DNA of 64,000 bases from Streptomyces akebiae (GTDB taxonomy: Bacteria; Actinomycetota; Actinomycetes; Streptomycetales; Streptomycetaceae). The DNA lies in the NCBI RefSeq assembly GCF_019599145.1, contig NZ_CP080647.1:6324001-6388000 (forward strand), read 5' to 3'. Under the pieces are notes generated by a model. It had not been told where the DNA came from, made no database searches, and saw only the letters and a program-made list of their open reading frames with translations. Made by a program: the position numbers and the translations under genes. Of the stretch, positions 35,468 to 43,900 are shown in pieces. The stretch's first letter is position 1. Each line of letters opens with the position of its first letter.

Positions 35468-35483
35468 CGTGGTGTAGACCAGT
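35468..35483. promoter_or_regulatory. DasR-responsive element (dre) upstream of nagF
   Basis: CGTGGTGTAGACCAGT matches the dre consensus at most positions. It is located 46 bases before the nagF start. Confidence 0.85.
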
Positions 35484-35529
35484 CGCGAACGATTCGGAAC
35501 GCTCCACACGGTCATCAGGGAGAAGCGCC

Positions 35530-35763
35530 ATGGCCACCAAGGCTGAGAAGATCGTCGCCGGGCTCGGCGGCCTCGACAACATCGACGAGGTCGAGGGCTG
35601 CATCACCCGGCTGCGCACCGAGGTCCATGACGCCTCCCTCGTCGACGAGGCCGCCCTCAAGGCCGCCGGCGCCCACGGCGTCGTCAGGATGGGCACCGCG
35701 ATCCAGGTCGTCATCGGCACCGACGCCGACCCCATCGCCGCGGAGATCGAGGACATGATGTAG
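35530..35763 (+). CDS. nagF: PTS EIIB component, N-acetylglucosamine type
   Basis: A 77-residue stand-alone EIIB domain. The phosphorylated cysteine is in the [11 protein letters not shown] motif at about residue 24, and the tail [24 protein letters not shown] is typical. It passes phosphate from EIIA to GlcNAc entering through NagE. A DasR site lies upstream and a hairpin terminator downstream, so it is a single-gene unit, divergent from nagE. Confidence 0.95.
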   Translation: MATKAEKIVAGLGGLDNIDEVEGCITRLRTEVHDASLVDEAALKAAGAHGVVRMGTAIQVVIGTDADPIAAEIEDMM

Positions 35764-35795
35764 AGCCCCGGGGCCCCGAGGCCCCGAACGCGGTG

Positions 35796-35819
35796 AGGGG
35801 GTGTCCTGCGACACCCCCT
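35796..35819 (+). terminator. Terminator after nagF
   Basis: AGGGGGTGTC and GACACCCCCT form a perfect 10-bp stem with a 4-base loop, just upstream of rph. Confidence 0.75.
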
Positions 35820-35831
35820 AAGCTCAGCGGC

Positions 35832-36569
35832 ATGTCTCGAATCGACGGCCGCACGCCCGAACAGCTCCGCCCGGTCACCATCGAACGCGGGTGGAGCAAG
35901 CACGCCGAGGGCTCCGTCCTCATCTCCTTCGGCGACACGAAGGTCTTCTGCACCGCCTCCGTCACCGAAGGCGTCCCGCGCTGGCGCAAGGGCAGCGGCG
36001 AAGGCTGGGTGACCGCCGAGTACTCCATGCTCCCCCGCGCCACCAACACCCGCGGCGACCGGGAGTCCGTACGCGGCAGGATCGGCGGCCGCACCCACGA
36101 GATCTCCCGCCTCATCGGCCGTTCCCTGCGCGCCGTCATCGACTACAAGGCGCTCGGCGAGAACACCATCGTCCTCGACTGCGACGTCCTCCAGGCCGAC
36201 GGCGGCACCCGTACGGCAGCCATCACCGGCGCGTACGTCGCGCTGGCCGACGCCGTCTCCTGGGCCCAGGGCAAGAAGCTGATCAAGGCCAACCGGCAGC
36301 CCCTCACCGGAACCGTCTCGGCGGTCTCCGTCGGCATCGTCGGCGGCGTCCCCCTCCTCGACCTCCGCTACGAGGAGGACGTGAAGGCCGACACCGACAT
36401 GAACGTCGTCTGCACCGGCGACGGCCGCTTCGTCGAGGTCCAGGGCACCGCCGAGGCCGAGCCGTTCGCCCGCGAGGAGCTCAACTCCCTGCTGGACCTC
36501 GCCGTCTCCGGCTGCACGGAGCTGGCGCTCCTGCAGCGCAAGGCGCTTGATACGGTCCTCGAAAGGTAA
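35832..36569 (+). CDS. rph: Ribonuclease PH
   Basis: A 245-residue phosphorolytic 3'-exoribonuclease that trims tRNA 3' ends. The family signatures are clear: the N-terminal [19 protein letters not shown], the SMLPRAT(N)TR phosphate-binding arginine, [19 protein letters not shown], and the [16 protein letters not shown] block. The ATG at 35832 begins the conserved N-terminus. The rph - rdgB order (with a lipoprotein gene between) is the same as in other actinobacteria. Confidence 0.97.
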   Translation: MSRIDGRTPEQLRPVTIERGWSKHAEGSVLISFGDTKVFCTASVTEGVPRWRKGSGEGWVTAEYSMLPRATNTRGDRESVRGRIGGRTHEISRLIGRSLRAVIDYKALGENTIVLDCDVLQADGGTRTAAITGAYVALADAVSWAQGKKLIKANRQPLTGTVSAVSVGIVGGVPLLDLRYEEDVKADTDMNVVCTGDGRFVEVQGTAEAEPFAREELNSLLDLAVSGCTELALLQRKALDTVLER

Positions 36570-36728
36570 AGGACGCACCAAGAGCGACGGCCCGCCGGTG
36601 GCAACCACGGCGGCCCCGCCCGCGTCCTTGCACATACGGGTGCACGGCACACCACCGGGCACCCGGCCACATCGGCAGTTGCCGTACCCCGGGGCCGTCA
36701 GGCCTGCATCCAACAGGAGGACCGTTCC

Positions 36729-37127
36729 ATGGCCGCGAGCCGCCGACGTCGTATGACCGCCATAGCCGGAGCCGTAGCCGCCGTCGCCCTGACGGCCGGG
36801 CTCACCACCGGCTGCGACGCCGTGAACAAGGCCCTGGACTGCGTCCAGACCGCCGATGCCATCGCCCAGAGCGTGAACGACCTCCAGCAGGCCGTGCAGA
36901 ACGCGGCGGACGACCCCACGCAGCTGGAGGAGTCCCTCACCTCCATCGACAAGAACCTCGACGAGATCGGCGACAAGACCGACAACGCCGACGTCAACAA
37001 GGCCGTGGACTCGCTCCAGAAGGCCGTCACCGACACGCGTACGGCCGTGGAGAACGGGGACACCACCCCCGACATCAGCGGCATCACCGACGCGGCGGGC
37101 GAACTGACGAAGGTCTGCACGTCGTAA
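36729..37127 (+). CDS. Small lipoprotein, function unknown
   Basis: A 132-residue lipoprotein. An Arg-rich N-terminus precedes a hydrophobic signal (IAGAVAAVALTAGL) and the lipobox LTTGC, with the lipidated Cys at residue 29. The mature part is a helical, Asp/Asn/Gln-rich protein with two further cysteines (one near the start, one at the end: DCVQ and KVCTS) that could form a disulfide bond. AGGAGG lies upstream of the ATG. It sits between rph and rdgB; no known domain is recognised. Confidence 0.8.
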   Translation: MAASRRRRMTAIAGAVAAVALTAGLTTGCDAVNKALDCVQTADAIAQSVNDLQQAVQNAADDPTQLEESLTSIDKNLDEIGDKTDNADVNKAVDSLQKAVTDTRTAVENGDTTPDISGITDAAGELTKVCTS

Positions 37128-37168
37128 CCCGAGCGAACCGGGCGGCGGGGATCGCGATACTGGTGGGC

Positions 37169-37771
37169 ATGACCCGCCTGATCCTCGCCACCCGCAACGC
37201 CGGCAAGCTCACCGAGCTCAAGGCCATCCTCGCCGACGCCGGCCTGAGCCACGACCTCGTCGGGGCGGACGCCTACCCGGACATCCCCGACGTCAAGGAG
37301 ACCGGCGTCACCTTCGCCGAGAACGCCCTGCTGAAGGCCCACGCCCTCGCCCGCGCCACCGGCCTGCCCGCCATCGCCGACGACTCCGGCCTCTGCGTCG
37401 ACGTCCTGGGCGGCGCCCCCGGCATCTTCTCCGCCCGCTGGGCGGGCCGCCACGGCGACGACAAGGCCAACCTGGAACTGCTCCTGGCCCAGCTCGGCGA
37501 CATCGCCGACGAACACCGGGGGGCTCACTTCGCGTGCGCGGCGGCCCTGGCCCTGCCGGACGGCACGGAGCGGGTGGTCGAGGGGCAGCTGCGGGGCGCG
37601 CTGCGGCATGCGCCGGTGGGCACGAACGGTTTCGGCTACGACCCGATCCTGCAGCCGGAGGGCGACACGAGGAGCTGCGCCCAGCTGACGGCGGAGGAGA
37701 AGAACGCGATCAGCCATCGGGGGAAGGCGTTCCGGGGGTTGGTGCCGGTGGTGCGGGAGTTGCTGGGCTGA
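37169..37771 (+). CDS. rdgB: RdgB/HAM1 family non-canonical purine NTP pyrophosphatase
   Basis: A 200-residue house-cleaning enzyme that hydrolyses dITP/XTP to the monophosphate. The family motifs are TRNAGKLTEL at the start, TFAENALLKAHALA, the catalytic IADDSGLCVDVL loop, GAPGIFSARWAG, GTNGFGYDPIL, and the ISHRGKA end. ATG 37169 was chosen over GTG 37163 because LILATRN normally follows the start directly. It follows the lipoprotein gene after 41 bases and ends before a perfect terminator. Confidence 0.95.
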   Translation: MTRLILATRNAGKLTELKAILADAGLSHDLVGADAYPDIPDVKETGVTFAENALLKAHALARATGLPAIADDSGLCVDVLGGAPGIFSARWAGRHGDDKANLELLLAQLGDIADEHRGAHFACAAALALPDGTERVVEGQLRGALRHAPVGTNGFGYDPILQPEGDTRSCAQLTAEEKNAISHRGKAFRGLVPVVRELLG

Positions 37772-37780
37772 GCCAAGAGA

Positions 37781-37810
37781 AGAGGGGCCGCCCCGTCAGG
37801 CGGCCCCTCT
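37781..37810. terminator. Terminator between rdgB and tRNA-Leu
   Basis: AGAGGGGCCGCC and GGCGGCCCCTCT pair over 12 bp with a 6-base loop. The hairpin serves both rdgB (+) and the tRNA gene (-). Confidence 0.85.
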
Positions 37811-37812
37811 GG

Positions 37813-37898
37813 TGGTGCGGCCGATGGGAGTCGAACCCACATGGGCAAATGCCCCGAGGCACCTAAAACCTCTGCTTATACCATTCAGCAACGGCCGC
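37813..37898 (-). tRNA. tRNA-Leu (UAG)
   Basis: A long-variable-arm tRNA on the minus strand. The acceptor is GCGGCCG/CGGCCGC with discriminator A, and CCA is encoded. The anticodon stem GAGGT/GCCTC encloses loop TTTAGGT, giving anticodon UAG. The T-arm is GTGGGTTCGACTCCCAT. This is not bldA, whose anticodon is UAA. Confidence 0.93.
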
Positions 37899-37921
37899 TG
37901 GCTGTCAGCCATCGTAGCGGG

Positions 37922-38590
37922 CTAGCTTCGCTGTCGACGTCCACCCCGGCACCACGTGCTCGTGATCGCGTGGCAAGTGGGGCACAGTAACCGCAGGTTC
38001 TCGCGCCGGTCGTCGCTCCAGTCCCCGTTGATGTGATCGACCTCCAGCGTCATGGGCTTGCTGAGCCACGTGGGTCCGATTCCGCACTCGGCGCACTCCT
38101 CGGGTTCGCCCACTTCCGAGAGCGCCCTACGTAGTAGGTGCGTTCTCGTCCGACGGGTGCCTTCGTGCTGGACCAGGATGTCTCCGGCCTGCCTGAGAGG
38201 TGTGGTGCCCGGCCCACCTCGTTGATGGGCCTGCCCCAGGAAGTGGGAAGTGTTGAGACCGTCCTCGATCACCCAGCAGCGGAACTGGGCGCGCAACCTG
38301 CTGTTGTAGGGCTCCATCCCCAGCGTACGGAGCGCATCCGCAATGGAGGTTGCTCCCTCGACCGCTCGGCGCAGCTCGTCGGCGGCTGGTCTGGCCGGCG
38401 CTGCCCTCGCTCGCCTCTGACGGGGCATGTGCGACACGTCGATCCCGAAGTGATCGAAGCGCCGAAAGAGATGGCGGCGCAGTTGGTCGTATGGCCGGGT
38501 GCCGAAGAAGGAGATGACTTCCTCGATGTCGGAGCACTGCGCTGCTGCTTCTTCCAGCCGCTCCCGGGTGTACTGCACGCCGCTGCTCAT
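37922..38590 (-). CDS. HNH endonuclease family protein, two SHF modules
   Basis: A 222-residue protein with a C-terminal HNH domain: zinc cysteines CAEC and CPTC, the H of VDHINGD, the N of RRENLRLLC and the H of CPTCH. Upstream are two copies of a helical module ending in G(I/L)(D/N)(V/T)SH(M/F), probably DNA-binding. The ATG overlaps the stop of the upstream HNH gene by 3 bases (ATGA), so the two paralogs are coupled. Its 3' end is 23 bases before the tRNA-Leu gene on the same strand. Such genes may be homing-type or phage-derived nucleases; the target is unknown. Confidence 0.8.
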   Translation of the reverse strand: MSSGVQYTRERLEEAAAQCSDIEEVISFFGTRPYDQLRRHLFRRFDHFGIDVSHMPRQRRARAAPARPAADELRRAVEGATSIADALRTLGMEPYNSRLRAQFRCWVIEDGLNTSHFLGQAHQRGGPGTTPLRQAGDILVQHEGTRRTRTHLLRRALSEVGEPEECAECGIGPTWLSKPMTLEVDHINGDWSDDRRENLRLLCPTCHAITSTWCRGGRRQRS

Positions 38591-39081
38591 GAGGTGCGCC
38601 CTTTGCCGCGCCCCCGGTAAGTGTCCGTCGTCGAGTGGCAGTTGGGGCACAGGAATCGCAGGTTCTCGATGCGGTTGTCGCGCCAGTTGCCGTTGATGTG
38701 GTCGACCTCCAGGGGAAGCGGGTGCCCTCGCCAAACCGCGTCCGTACCGCACATGGCGCATCGCTCCGGTACGCCCGTGGTCGTCATCGCCCACTTGAGC
38801 CGATCGCTCGGGAGGCGTCGAGCCTGGCCGGTCTGCTGCTCGACGAGCAGGCCTTCTGGCGTTCGGGGACGCCATGCCTTGCCCCGCTGGGTCGGCACCT
38901 GGAAGTGCGAGGTGTCGATGCCGTACGCCCTGATCCGGCGACTGATGTGCGTGTGGTGTCCACCGACGACCTCAAGCCCGAGACGCCGAAGGACTTCGCA
39001 CATGTTCGTCGACGCCGCAACAGCCTCTTGAAGGATCCCCTTTGTCTCCAGCCGTTCCTTCGGGTACGCACTGGCTCTCAT
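38587..39081 (-). CDS. HNH endonuclease family protein, one SHF module
   Basis: A 164-residue paralog of the following gene, with one GIDTSHF module (residues about 52-62) and the same C-terminal HNH domain (CAMC, VDHINGNW, RIENLRFLCPNCH). It is first in the two-gene operon; ATG at 39081. The pair probably arose by duplication of the HNH part with gain or loss of one SHF module. No methylase or capsid gene is nearby, so restriction or phage packaging roles are not supported by context. Confidence 0.8.
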   Translation of the reverse strand: MRASAYPKERLETKGILQEAVAASTNMCEVLRRLGLEVVGGHHTHISRRIRAYGIDTSHFQVPTQRGKAWRPRTPEGLLVEQQTGQARRLPSDRLKWAMTTTGVPERCAMCGTDAVWRGHPLPLEVDHINGNWRDNRIENLRFLCPNCHSTTDTYRGRGKGRTS

Positions 39082-39163
39082 CGGTTCCTCTCCCTCCCGG
39101 CCACCTGTTCGTGGCTCGTATGGAGTAACGAACCGCTGATCGGACAGTCACGCCTGAAATGCG

Positions 39164-39201
39164 GAACGGCTCGTACCGGATCACTTCGGTACGAGCCGTT
39201 C
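39164..39201. terminator. Terminator after bcp
   Basis: GAACGGCTCGTACCG and CGGTACGAGCCGTTC pair perfectly over 15 bp around an 8-base loop. It is downstream of bcp (-) and upstream of the HNH operon. Confidence 0.85.
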
Positions 39202-39220
39202 TCAAACGATCAAACGGGTC

Positions 39221-39688
39221 TCAGATGCCCAGGTCCTTGATGATCTTGGCCACGTGGCCTGTCGCGCGGACGTTGTAGAGGGCGTGTTCGACCTTGCCCT
39301 CCTCGTCGACGATGATCGTGGAGCGGATGACGCCCATGTAGGTCTTGCCGTAGTTCTTCTTCTCCCCGAAGGCGCCGTAGGCGTCCAGCACCGTCTTGTC
39401 GGGGTCGCCGAGAAGGGTGACCTTCAGGGACTCCTTCTCGCGGAACTTGGCGAGTTTCTCGGGCTTGTCGGGGGAGATGCCGATGACGTCGTACCCGGCG
39501 TCCGCGAGGAGCTCCAGGTTGTCGGTGAAGTCGCAGGCCTGCTTGGTGCAGCCGGGGGTCAGGGCGGCCGGGTAGAAGTAGACGATGACCTTGCGGCCCT
39601 TGTGGGCGGACAGGGACACCTCGTTGCCGTCGGCGTCCGGGAGGGTGAAGGCGGGGGCCACGTCGCCGGGCTGGAGTCGCTCGCTCAT
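39221..39688 (-). CDS. bcp: Thiol peroxidase, BCP/peroxiredoxin Q type
   Basis: A 155-residue thioredoxin-fold peroxidase. The peroxidatic cysteine is C47 and the resolving cysteine C52 in TPGCTKQACDF, the alpha-2 type 2-Cys layout of PrxQ. The tail STIIVDEEGKVEHALYNVRATGHVAKI is typical. It reduces hydrogen and organic peroxides using thioredoxin. The ATG at 39688 starts the conserved N-terminus. It is divergent from a DUF3618 gene. Confidence 0.95.
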   Translation of the reverse strand: MSERLQPGDVAPAFTLPDADGNEVSLSAHKGRKVIVYFYPAALTPGCTKQACDFTDNLELLADAGYDVIGISPDKPEKLAKFREKESLKVTLLGDPDKTVLDAYGAFGEKKNYGKTYMGVIRSTIIVDEEGKVEHALYNVRATGHVAKIIKDLGI

Positions 39689-39793
39689 CGGTCCAGCGTA
39701 ATGGCGGGCCCTGGCGGTGCCGTGCCGGGTGGAGCTGACAGACTGTGCGGAACCAAGGGATTTCAGGGACAACCGACTACGGGAGGCCCCGCG

Positions 39794-40123
39794 GTGGCGG
39801 AGAGCTCGGACATCAGGACCCCGGCCGAGATCGAGGCGGACATCAAGCGCCGCCGCGACAACCTCGCCGAGACGCTCGACGAGATCGGCGTCCGGGTACA
39901 CCCCAGGACCATCGTGGGCGACGCCAAGGCCAAGGTCGTCTCCAACATCGACCACACCCTCGGCGCGGCGTACGTCTCGGTCAACCGTGTGGTCAGCGAC
40001 GTCCGGGGCCAGTTCGTCGACGACGACGGCGCGCCCCGGGTCGAGCGCATCGTGCCCGTCGCCCTCGTGGTCGTCGCGGTCGTGGGGCTCCTCGCCCTCG
40101 GCACGCGGCGTCGTCGGGTCTGA
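39794..40123 (+). CDS. DUF3618-family membrane protein
   Basis: A 109-residue protein. The N-terminal half has the DUF3618 motif (TPAEIEADIKRRRDNLAETLDEI), the middle is amphipathic, and a single membrane helix sits near the C-terminus (VALVVVAVVGLLAL) followed by TRRRRV. The family is often next to genes for general stress or envelope maintenance. GTG start with GGGAGG 7 bases upstream. Its function is not known. Confidence 0.85.
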   Translation: MAESSDIRTPAEIEADIKRRRDNLAETLDEIGVRVHPRTIVGDAKAKVVSNIDHTLGAAYVSVNRVVSDVRGQFVDDDGAPRVERIVPVALVVVAVVGLLALGTRRRRV

Positions 40124-40145
40124 CGGGGACAGGTAGGTTCGGGGT

Positions 40146-40487
40146 GTGAGCGAGAAGACCCAGCACGACAAGTTGCCCATTCGGATGCTGCACGACCGTG
40201 TGCTCGTGCGGCAGGACACCGCCGAGGGCGAGCGGCGTTCCGGCGGCGGCATCCTGATCCCCGCGACGGCGGCCGTCGGTCGGCGTCTTGCCTGGGCCGA
40301 GGTCGTCGCGGTCGGCCAGAACGTCCGTACCGTGGAGCCCGGTGACCGGGTCCTCTACGACCCCGAGGACCGTGCCGAGGTGGAGGTCCGGGGTGTGGCG
40401 TATGTCCTGATGCGGGAGCGCGATCTGCACGCCGTGGCTGCGGACAGGTTCGAGGGGTCGGAGGACTCGACGGGCCTTTATCTCTGA
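40146..40487 (+). CDS. GroES-like co-chaperonin paralog
   Basis: A 113-residue GroES-fold protein: IRMLHDRVLVRQDTAEGERRSGGGILIPATA is the GroES N-terminus and mobile loop, and VVAVGQNVRTVEPGDRVLYDPED is the second strand set. It lacks an adjacent groEL, and has a longer C-terminal tail than true GroES, so it is a secondary paralog found widely in Streptomyces. GTG at 40146 follows DUF3618 by 22 bases and is probably co-transcribed. Its partner chaperonin is not known. Confidence 0.85.
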   Translation: MSEKTQHDKLPIRMLHDRVLVRQDTAEGERRSGGGILIPATAAVGRRLAWAEVVAVGQNVRTVEPGDRVLYDPEDRAEVEVRGVAYVLMRERDLHAVAADRFEGSEDSTGLYL

Positions 40488-40502
40488 TTCGCAGGCGGTG
40501 AG

Positions 40503-40546
40503 AGGCGGTGGGGGCTGGTGACCATGGTCACCAGCCCCCACCGCCT
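40503..40546 (+). terminator. Perfect 21-bp palindromic terminator after the GroES paralog
   Basis: Arms 40503-40523 and 40526-40546 are exact complements, followed by TCTGCTT. It separates the GroES paralog from the riboswitch-controlled exporter. Confidence 0.9.
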
Positions 40547-40568
40547 TCTGCTTGCTACCTTTGCGGGA

Positions 40569-40609
40569 CCCGACGAGACGCGCCGTACCGGGCCAGGAAA
40601 AGACGACGC
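40569..40609 (+). ncRNA. Guanidine-III (ykkC-III) riboswitch
   Basis: The 41 bases match the ykkC-III aptamer almost position by position: CCGACGAG at the start, GCGCCGTACC in the middle, GGCCAGGA, then AAGACG-CGC at the end. The two pairing segments that form the aptamer pseudoknot are preserved, with compensating changes against the Thermobifida aptamer I recall. It lies 37 bases upstream of a SugE/Gdx gene, the known target. Its 3' end is 25 bases before the GGAGG ribosome site, so control of translation is likely. Confidence 0.85.
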
Positions 40610-40646
40610 ACCCCCGATTCTTCGCATGGATCACGGAGGTGCCGTC

Positions 40647-40967
40647 ATGGCCTGGGTTCTGCTCGTCGTCGCCGGACTGCTCGAAGTCGGCTGGTCGATC
40701 GGGATGAAGTACACCGACGGGTTCACCCGGCCGTTGCCCAGTGTGCTGACCGGCGTCGGCATCGTCGCCAGCATGGTGCTGCTGTCCCACGCCGCCCGCA
40801 CGCTGCCCATCGGTACCGCGTACGGCGTGTGGGTGGGCATCGGGGCGGCCGGGGCGGCGGTGTTCGGCATGGTGTGGCTGGGGGAGCCGGCCACCGCCGC
40901 CCGGATCTTCTTCGTCTGTCTGCTGCTCGTGGCCGTGGTGGGGTTGAAGGCCACCTCCGGTCACTGA
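40647..40967 (+). CDS. sugE: SMR-family guanidinium exporter (SugE/Gdx)
   Basis: A 106-residue small multidrug resistance protein with four helices. The SugE-type signature is seen: AWVLLVVAGLLEVGWSIGMKYTDGFTRPLPS with the central Glu of helix 1, LPIGTAYGVWVGIGAAGAAVFGM and WLGEPATAAR. Gdx proteins export guanidinium in exchange for protons. The guanidine-III riboswitch directly upstream supports this subgroup over quaternary ammonium exporters. The ATG at 40647 has GGAGG 7 bases upstream. Confidence 0.95.
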   Translation: MAWVLLVVAGLLEVGWSIGMKYTDGFTRPLPSVLTGVGIVASMVLLSHAARTLPIGTAYGVWVGIGAAGAAVFGMVWLGEPATAARIFFVCLLLVAVVGLKATSGH

Positions 40968-40977
40968 GCAGCCGCGG

Positions 40978-43900
40978 CTATCCGAACGGCCCCACCGAGG
41001 TGTCGCCCTCCGAGGTCCCTCCGCCCTCGGTCGCTCCTCCGTCGGCCGTGGCGCCGCCGTCCGTCGCTCCTCCGTCGGCCGTGGCGCCGCCGTTCGCCGC
41101 CCCGCCGTCGGCGGTGGCTCCTCCGTCGGCGGTGGCTCCGCCGTCCGTCGCCGTGCCGCCCGTGGCGGACGCGCCGCCGTCGGTCGTGGGTGTGCCGCCG
41201 CCGGCGGTGGTGCCGTTGTCGGTGCTGTCGTCCGTCGGGCCGCCGGTCTCCTCGTCGCCCGTGGGGCCGCCCGTCTCCTCGTCGCCGGTGGCGCCCGGCT
41301 CTTCGGCCGGGGTGCTGGGCGGGGTGATCACGACGTCCGCGCCGACCTGGAGGTCGAGGTCGAACTCCTTGACCTTCTTGCCCTTCAGGGCGGCCTTGGT
41401 GAACTGCGCCCAGATCTCGGTGGGCGCCCCACCGCCGTTGATGCGGGGCAGGCCCATCGCGCCGTAGAGCGGCTTGTGGGCGCCGGTCTTGGGGTCCTGG
41501 CCCATCACGGAGACGACGGTGGCGAGGTCGGGGGTGTAGCCCGCGAACCAGGCCGCCTTGTCCTCCTCGGCGGTGCCGGTCTTGCCGGCGACCGGGTGGC
41601 CGGAGGCCTGCGCGGCGGTGGCGGTGCCGCTCTGCACGACGCTCTGCAGGATGGAGGTGGTGGTGTCGGCGGCCTTGCGGCTGACGGCCTGCGTGGACTC
41701 CGTGGTCGGGAGCTTGACGACCTCGCCGTCCTTGCTGATCTTCTCGATCATCGTGTACGTGCCGTGCTTGCCGTGGTTGGCCAGCGTGGCGTACGCCTCC
41801 GTCATGTCGAGGACGCTCGCGGTGGCGGTGCCCAGGGCGATGGACGGGTACGGGTTCATGTCCGGGGTGTTCTTGGGCAGTCCGAGGTCGATCGCGGTCT
41901 TCTCGACCTTCTCGGGGCCGACGTCCACGGCCATCTGCGCGTACACCGAGTTCACCGAGCTCTGGGTGGCCTGGCGGACGGAGATGTTGCCGTAGTTGAC
42001 GTAGTCCTCGTTCTCGGGGTCGTACACCGGGCCGGGCCAGCCCACCACGGGGCGCTTGTTGGTGCCGTCGTAGACGGTGTTCGGGGTGATCGCCTGCCCG
42101 CTCTGGGTGTTGGAGGCGTTCTCCACGGCGGAGGTGAACACGAACGGCTTGAAGGTGGAGCCGACCTGGAAGTCGCGGCGGGTCGCGTTGTTGACGTACT
42201 GCTTGGTGTAGTCGATGCCGCCGTACATCGCGATGACCTTGCCGGTCTTCGGGTCGATGGAGACACCGCCGGCGCGTACGTAGTTGTCGACCTTGCGGTT
42301 CTTCTTGTCGAGTTTGTCCATCAGCTGGTCGTCGACGGCCTTGATGAAGGCGTCCTGCATCTTGGGCTGGATGGTGGTGGTGATGCGGTAGCCACCGCCG
42401 TTCTCCAGCGCCTCCTCGTCGATGATCTTGTGGTCGTAGAGGTACGACTTGATGGCCTCGACGAGGTAGCCGCGCTGGCCGGAGAAGGCGGTCGACGTGG
42501 TGGCCTGCTTCGGCATCGGGAACTTGGCGCCGGTCCGCTCGGACTGCTTGAGCCAGCCCTCCTTGACCATGCCGTCGAGGACGTAGTTCCAGCGGGCGAC
42601 CGCGGCGGCCTTGTTCTCGGGGTGGGCGACGACGTCGTACATGCTCGGCGCGTTGACCAGGGCGGCGAGGTAGGCGCCCTGTTCGGCGGTGAGTTTGTCG
42701 GCGTCGACGCCGTAGTAGGCCTGGGCGGCGGCCTGGATGCCGTAGGCGTTGCGGCCGAAGAAGCTGGTGTTGAGGTAGCCCTCCAGGATCTCGTCCTTGG
42801 TGACCTCGCGGTCCAGCTTGATCGCGATGAAGAACTCCTTGGCCTTGCGGGTGACGGTCTGGTCCTGGGCCAGGTAGTAGTTCTTCACGTACTGCTGGGT
42901 GATGGTGGAGCCGGACTGCTTGCCCTTGCCGGTCGCGGTGTTCCAGCCGGCCCGGACCATGGCCTTGAGGTCGATGGCCGGCTCGGAGTAGAAGTCGCGG
43001 TCCTCGGCGGCCAGTACGGCGCGCTGGGCGGCCTTGGAGACCTTCGACAGCGGGACGTTCTCGCGGTTGACCTCGCCGTCGCGGGCGATCTGGGTGCCGT
43101 CCGCGTACAGGTAGACGTTGCTCTGCTTGGTCGCGAACGCGTTCGCCTTGGGGATGTGGACCATGTTGTAGCCCAGCACGAAGGCGCCGACGATCAGCAT
43201 GATGCCGACCACGAAGGCGCCGAGCACCATGCGCCAGGTGGGGATCAGCCGCTTGAAGCCGGTGCGCTTGGGCCGTTTGGGCTTCTTGCCCTTGCCGCCG
43301 CCCGCGGGGGCCGGGGTGATGTCGGGCGCGGCGGCGGGCGCGGCGGCGGAGGCTGTCGCGGCAGCGGTCGTGGGGGTCGTCCCGGGGGCGGCCTTCTCGG
43401 CGGAGATGACGCCGAGTGCCTGTGTGGGCGTGTCGGCGGCGGGCCGGGTGGGCGCGGGGGCCGGCTTCCGGGCCGGTGTGATCCCCAGGGTGGTGGTGGG
43501 GGTGTCGTCGGCGGCGCCGGCGGCCGCGCCCGACGCCGCGCCGGGCGTACGGGGGGCGTGGGGGCCGGTGGCCTTGGTGACGGAGGCCGCGCTGGTGTTG
43601 CCCTCGCGGGGTCCGGCCGGGTCGCCGCCCTGCGCACCGGCGGCCCCGGTGATCCCGGCGGCCTTGGCGGCGCGGGCCGCGCGGGCCGCCCTCGCAGCCC
43701 TGGCGTCCGGCACCCCGGCCGGCTTGCCGTCGCGCCCGGCGTCACGGACTCCGGCGGAGTCACCGCCGCGCACGCCGCCGGTCCGACCGTCCTGAGTCTG
43801 GGCGGACTTGCGGTCGGCGGGCGCCGCCGACTCGGCCTGCGGGGCCCGGTCGGCCGTCGCACCGGACTTCCCACCGGGTGCCGAGCCGGGAGGAGTGGAG

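Noticed and set aside
37813..37898. bldA-type tRNA-Leu
   Set aside because: The anticodon is UAG, reading CUA codons; bldA has UAA.
39254..39700. Plus-strand frame opposite bcp, in frame with the DUF3618 gene
   Set aside because: The bcp gene on the minus strand has both peroxiredoxin cysteines; the DUF3618 protein has its own GTG with GGGAGG at 39794.
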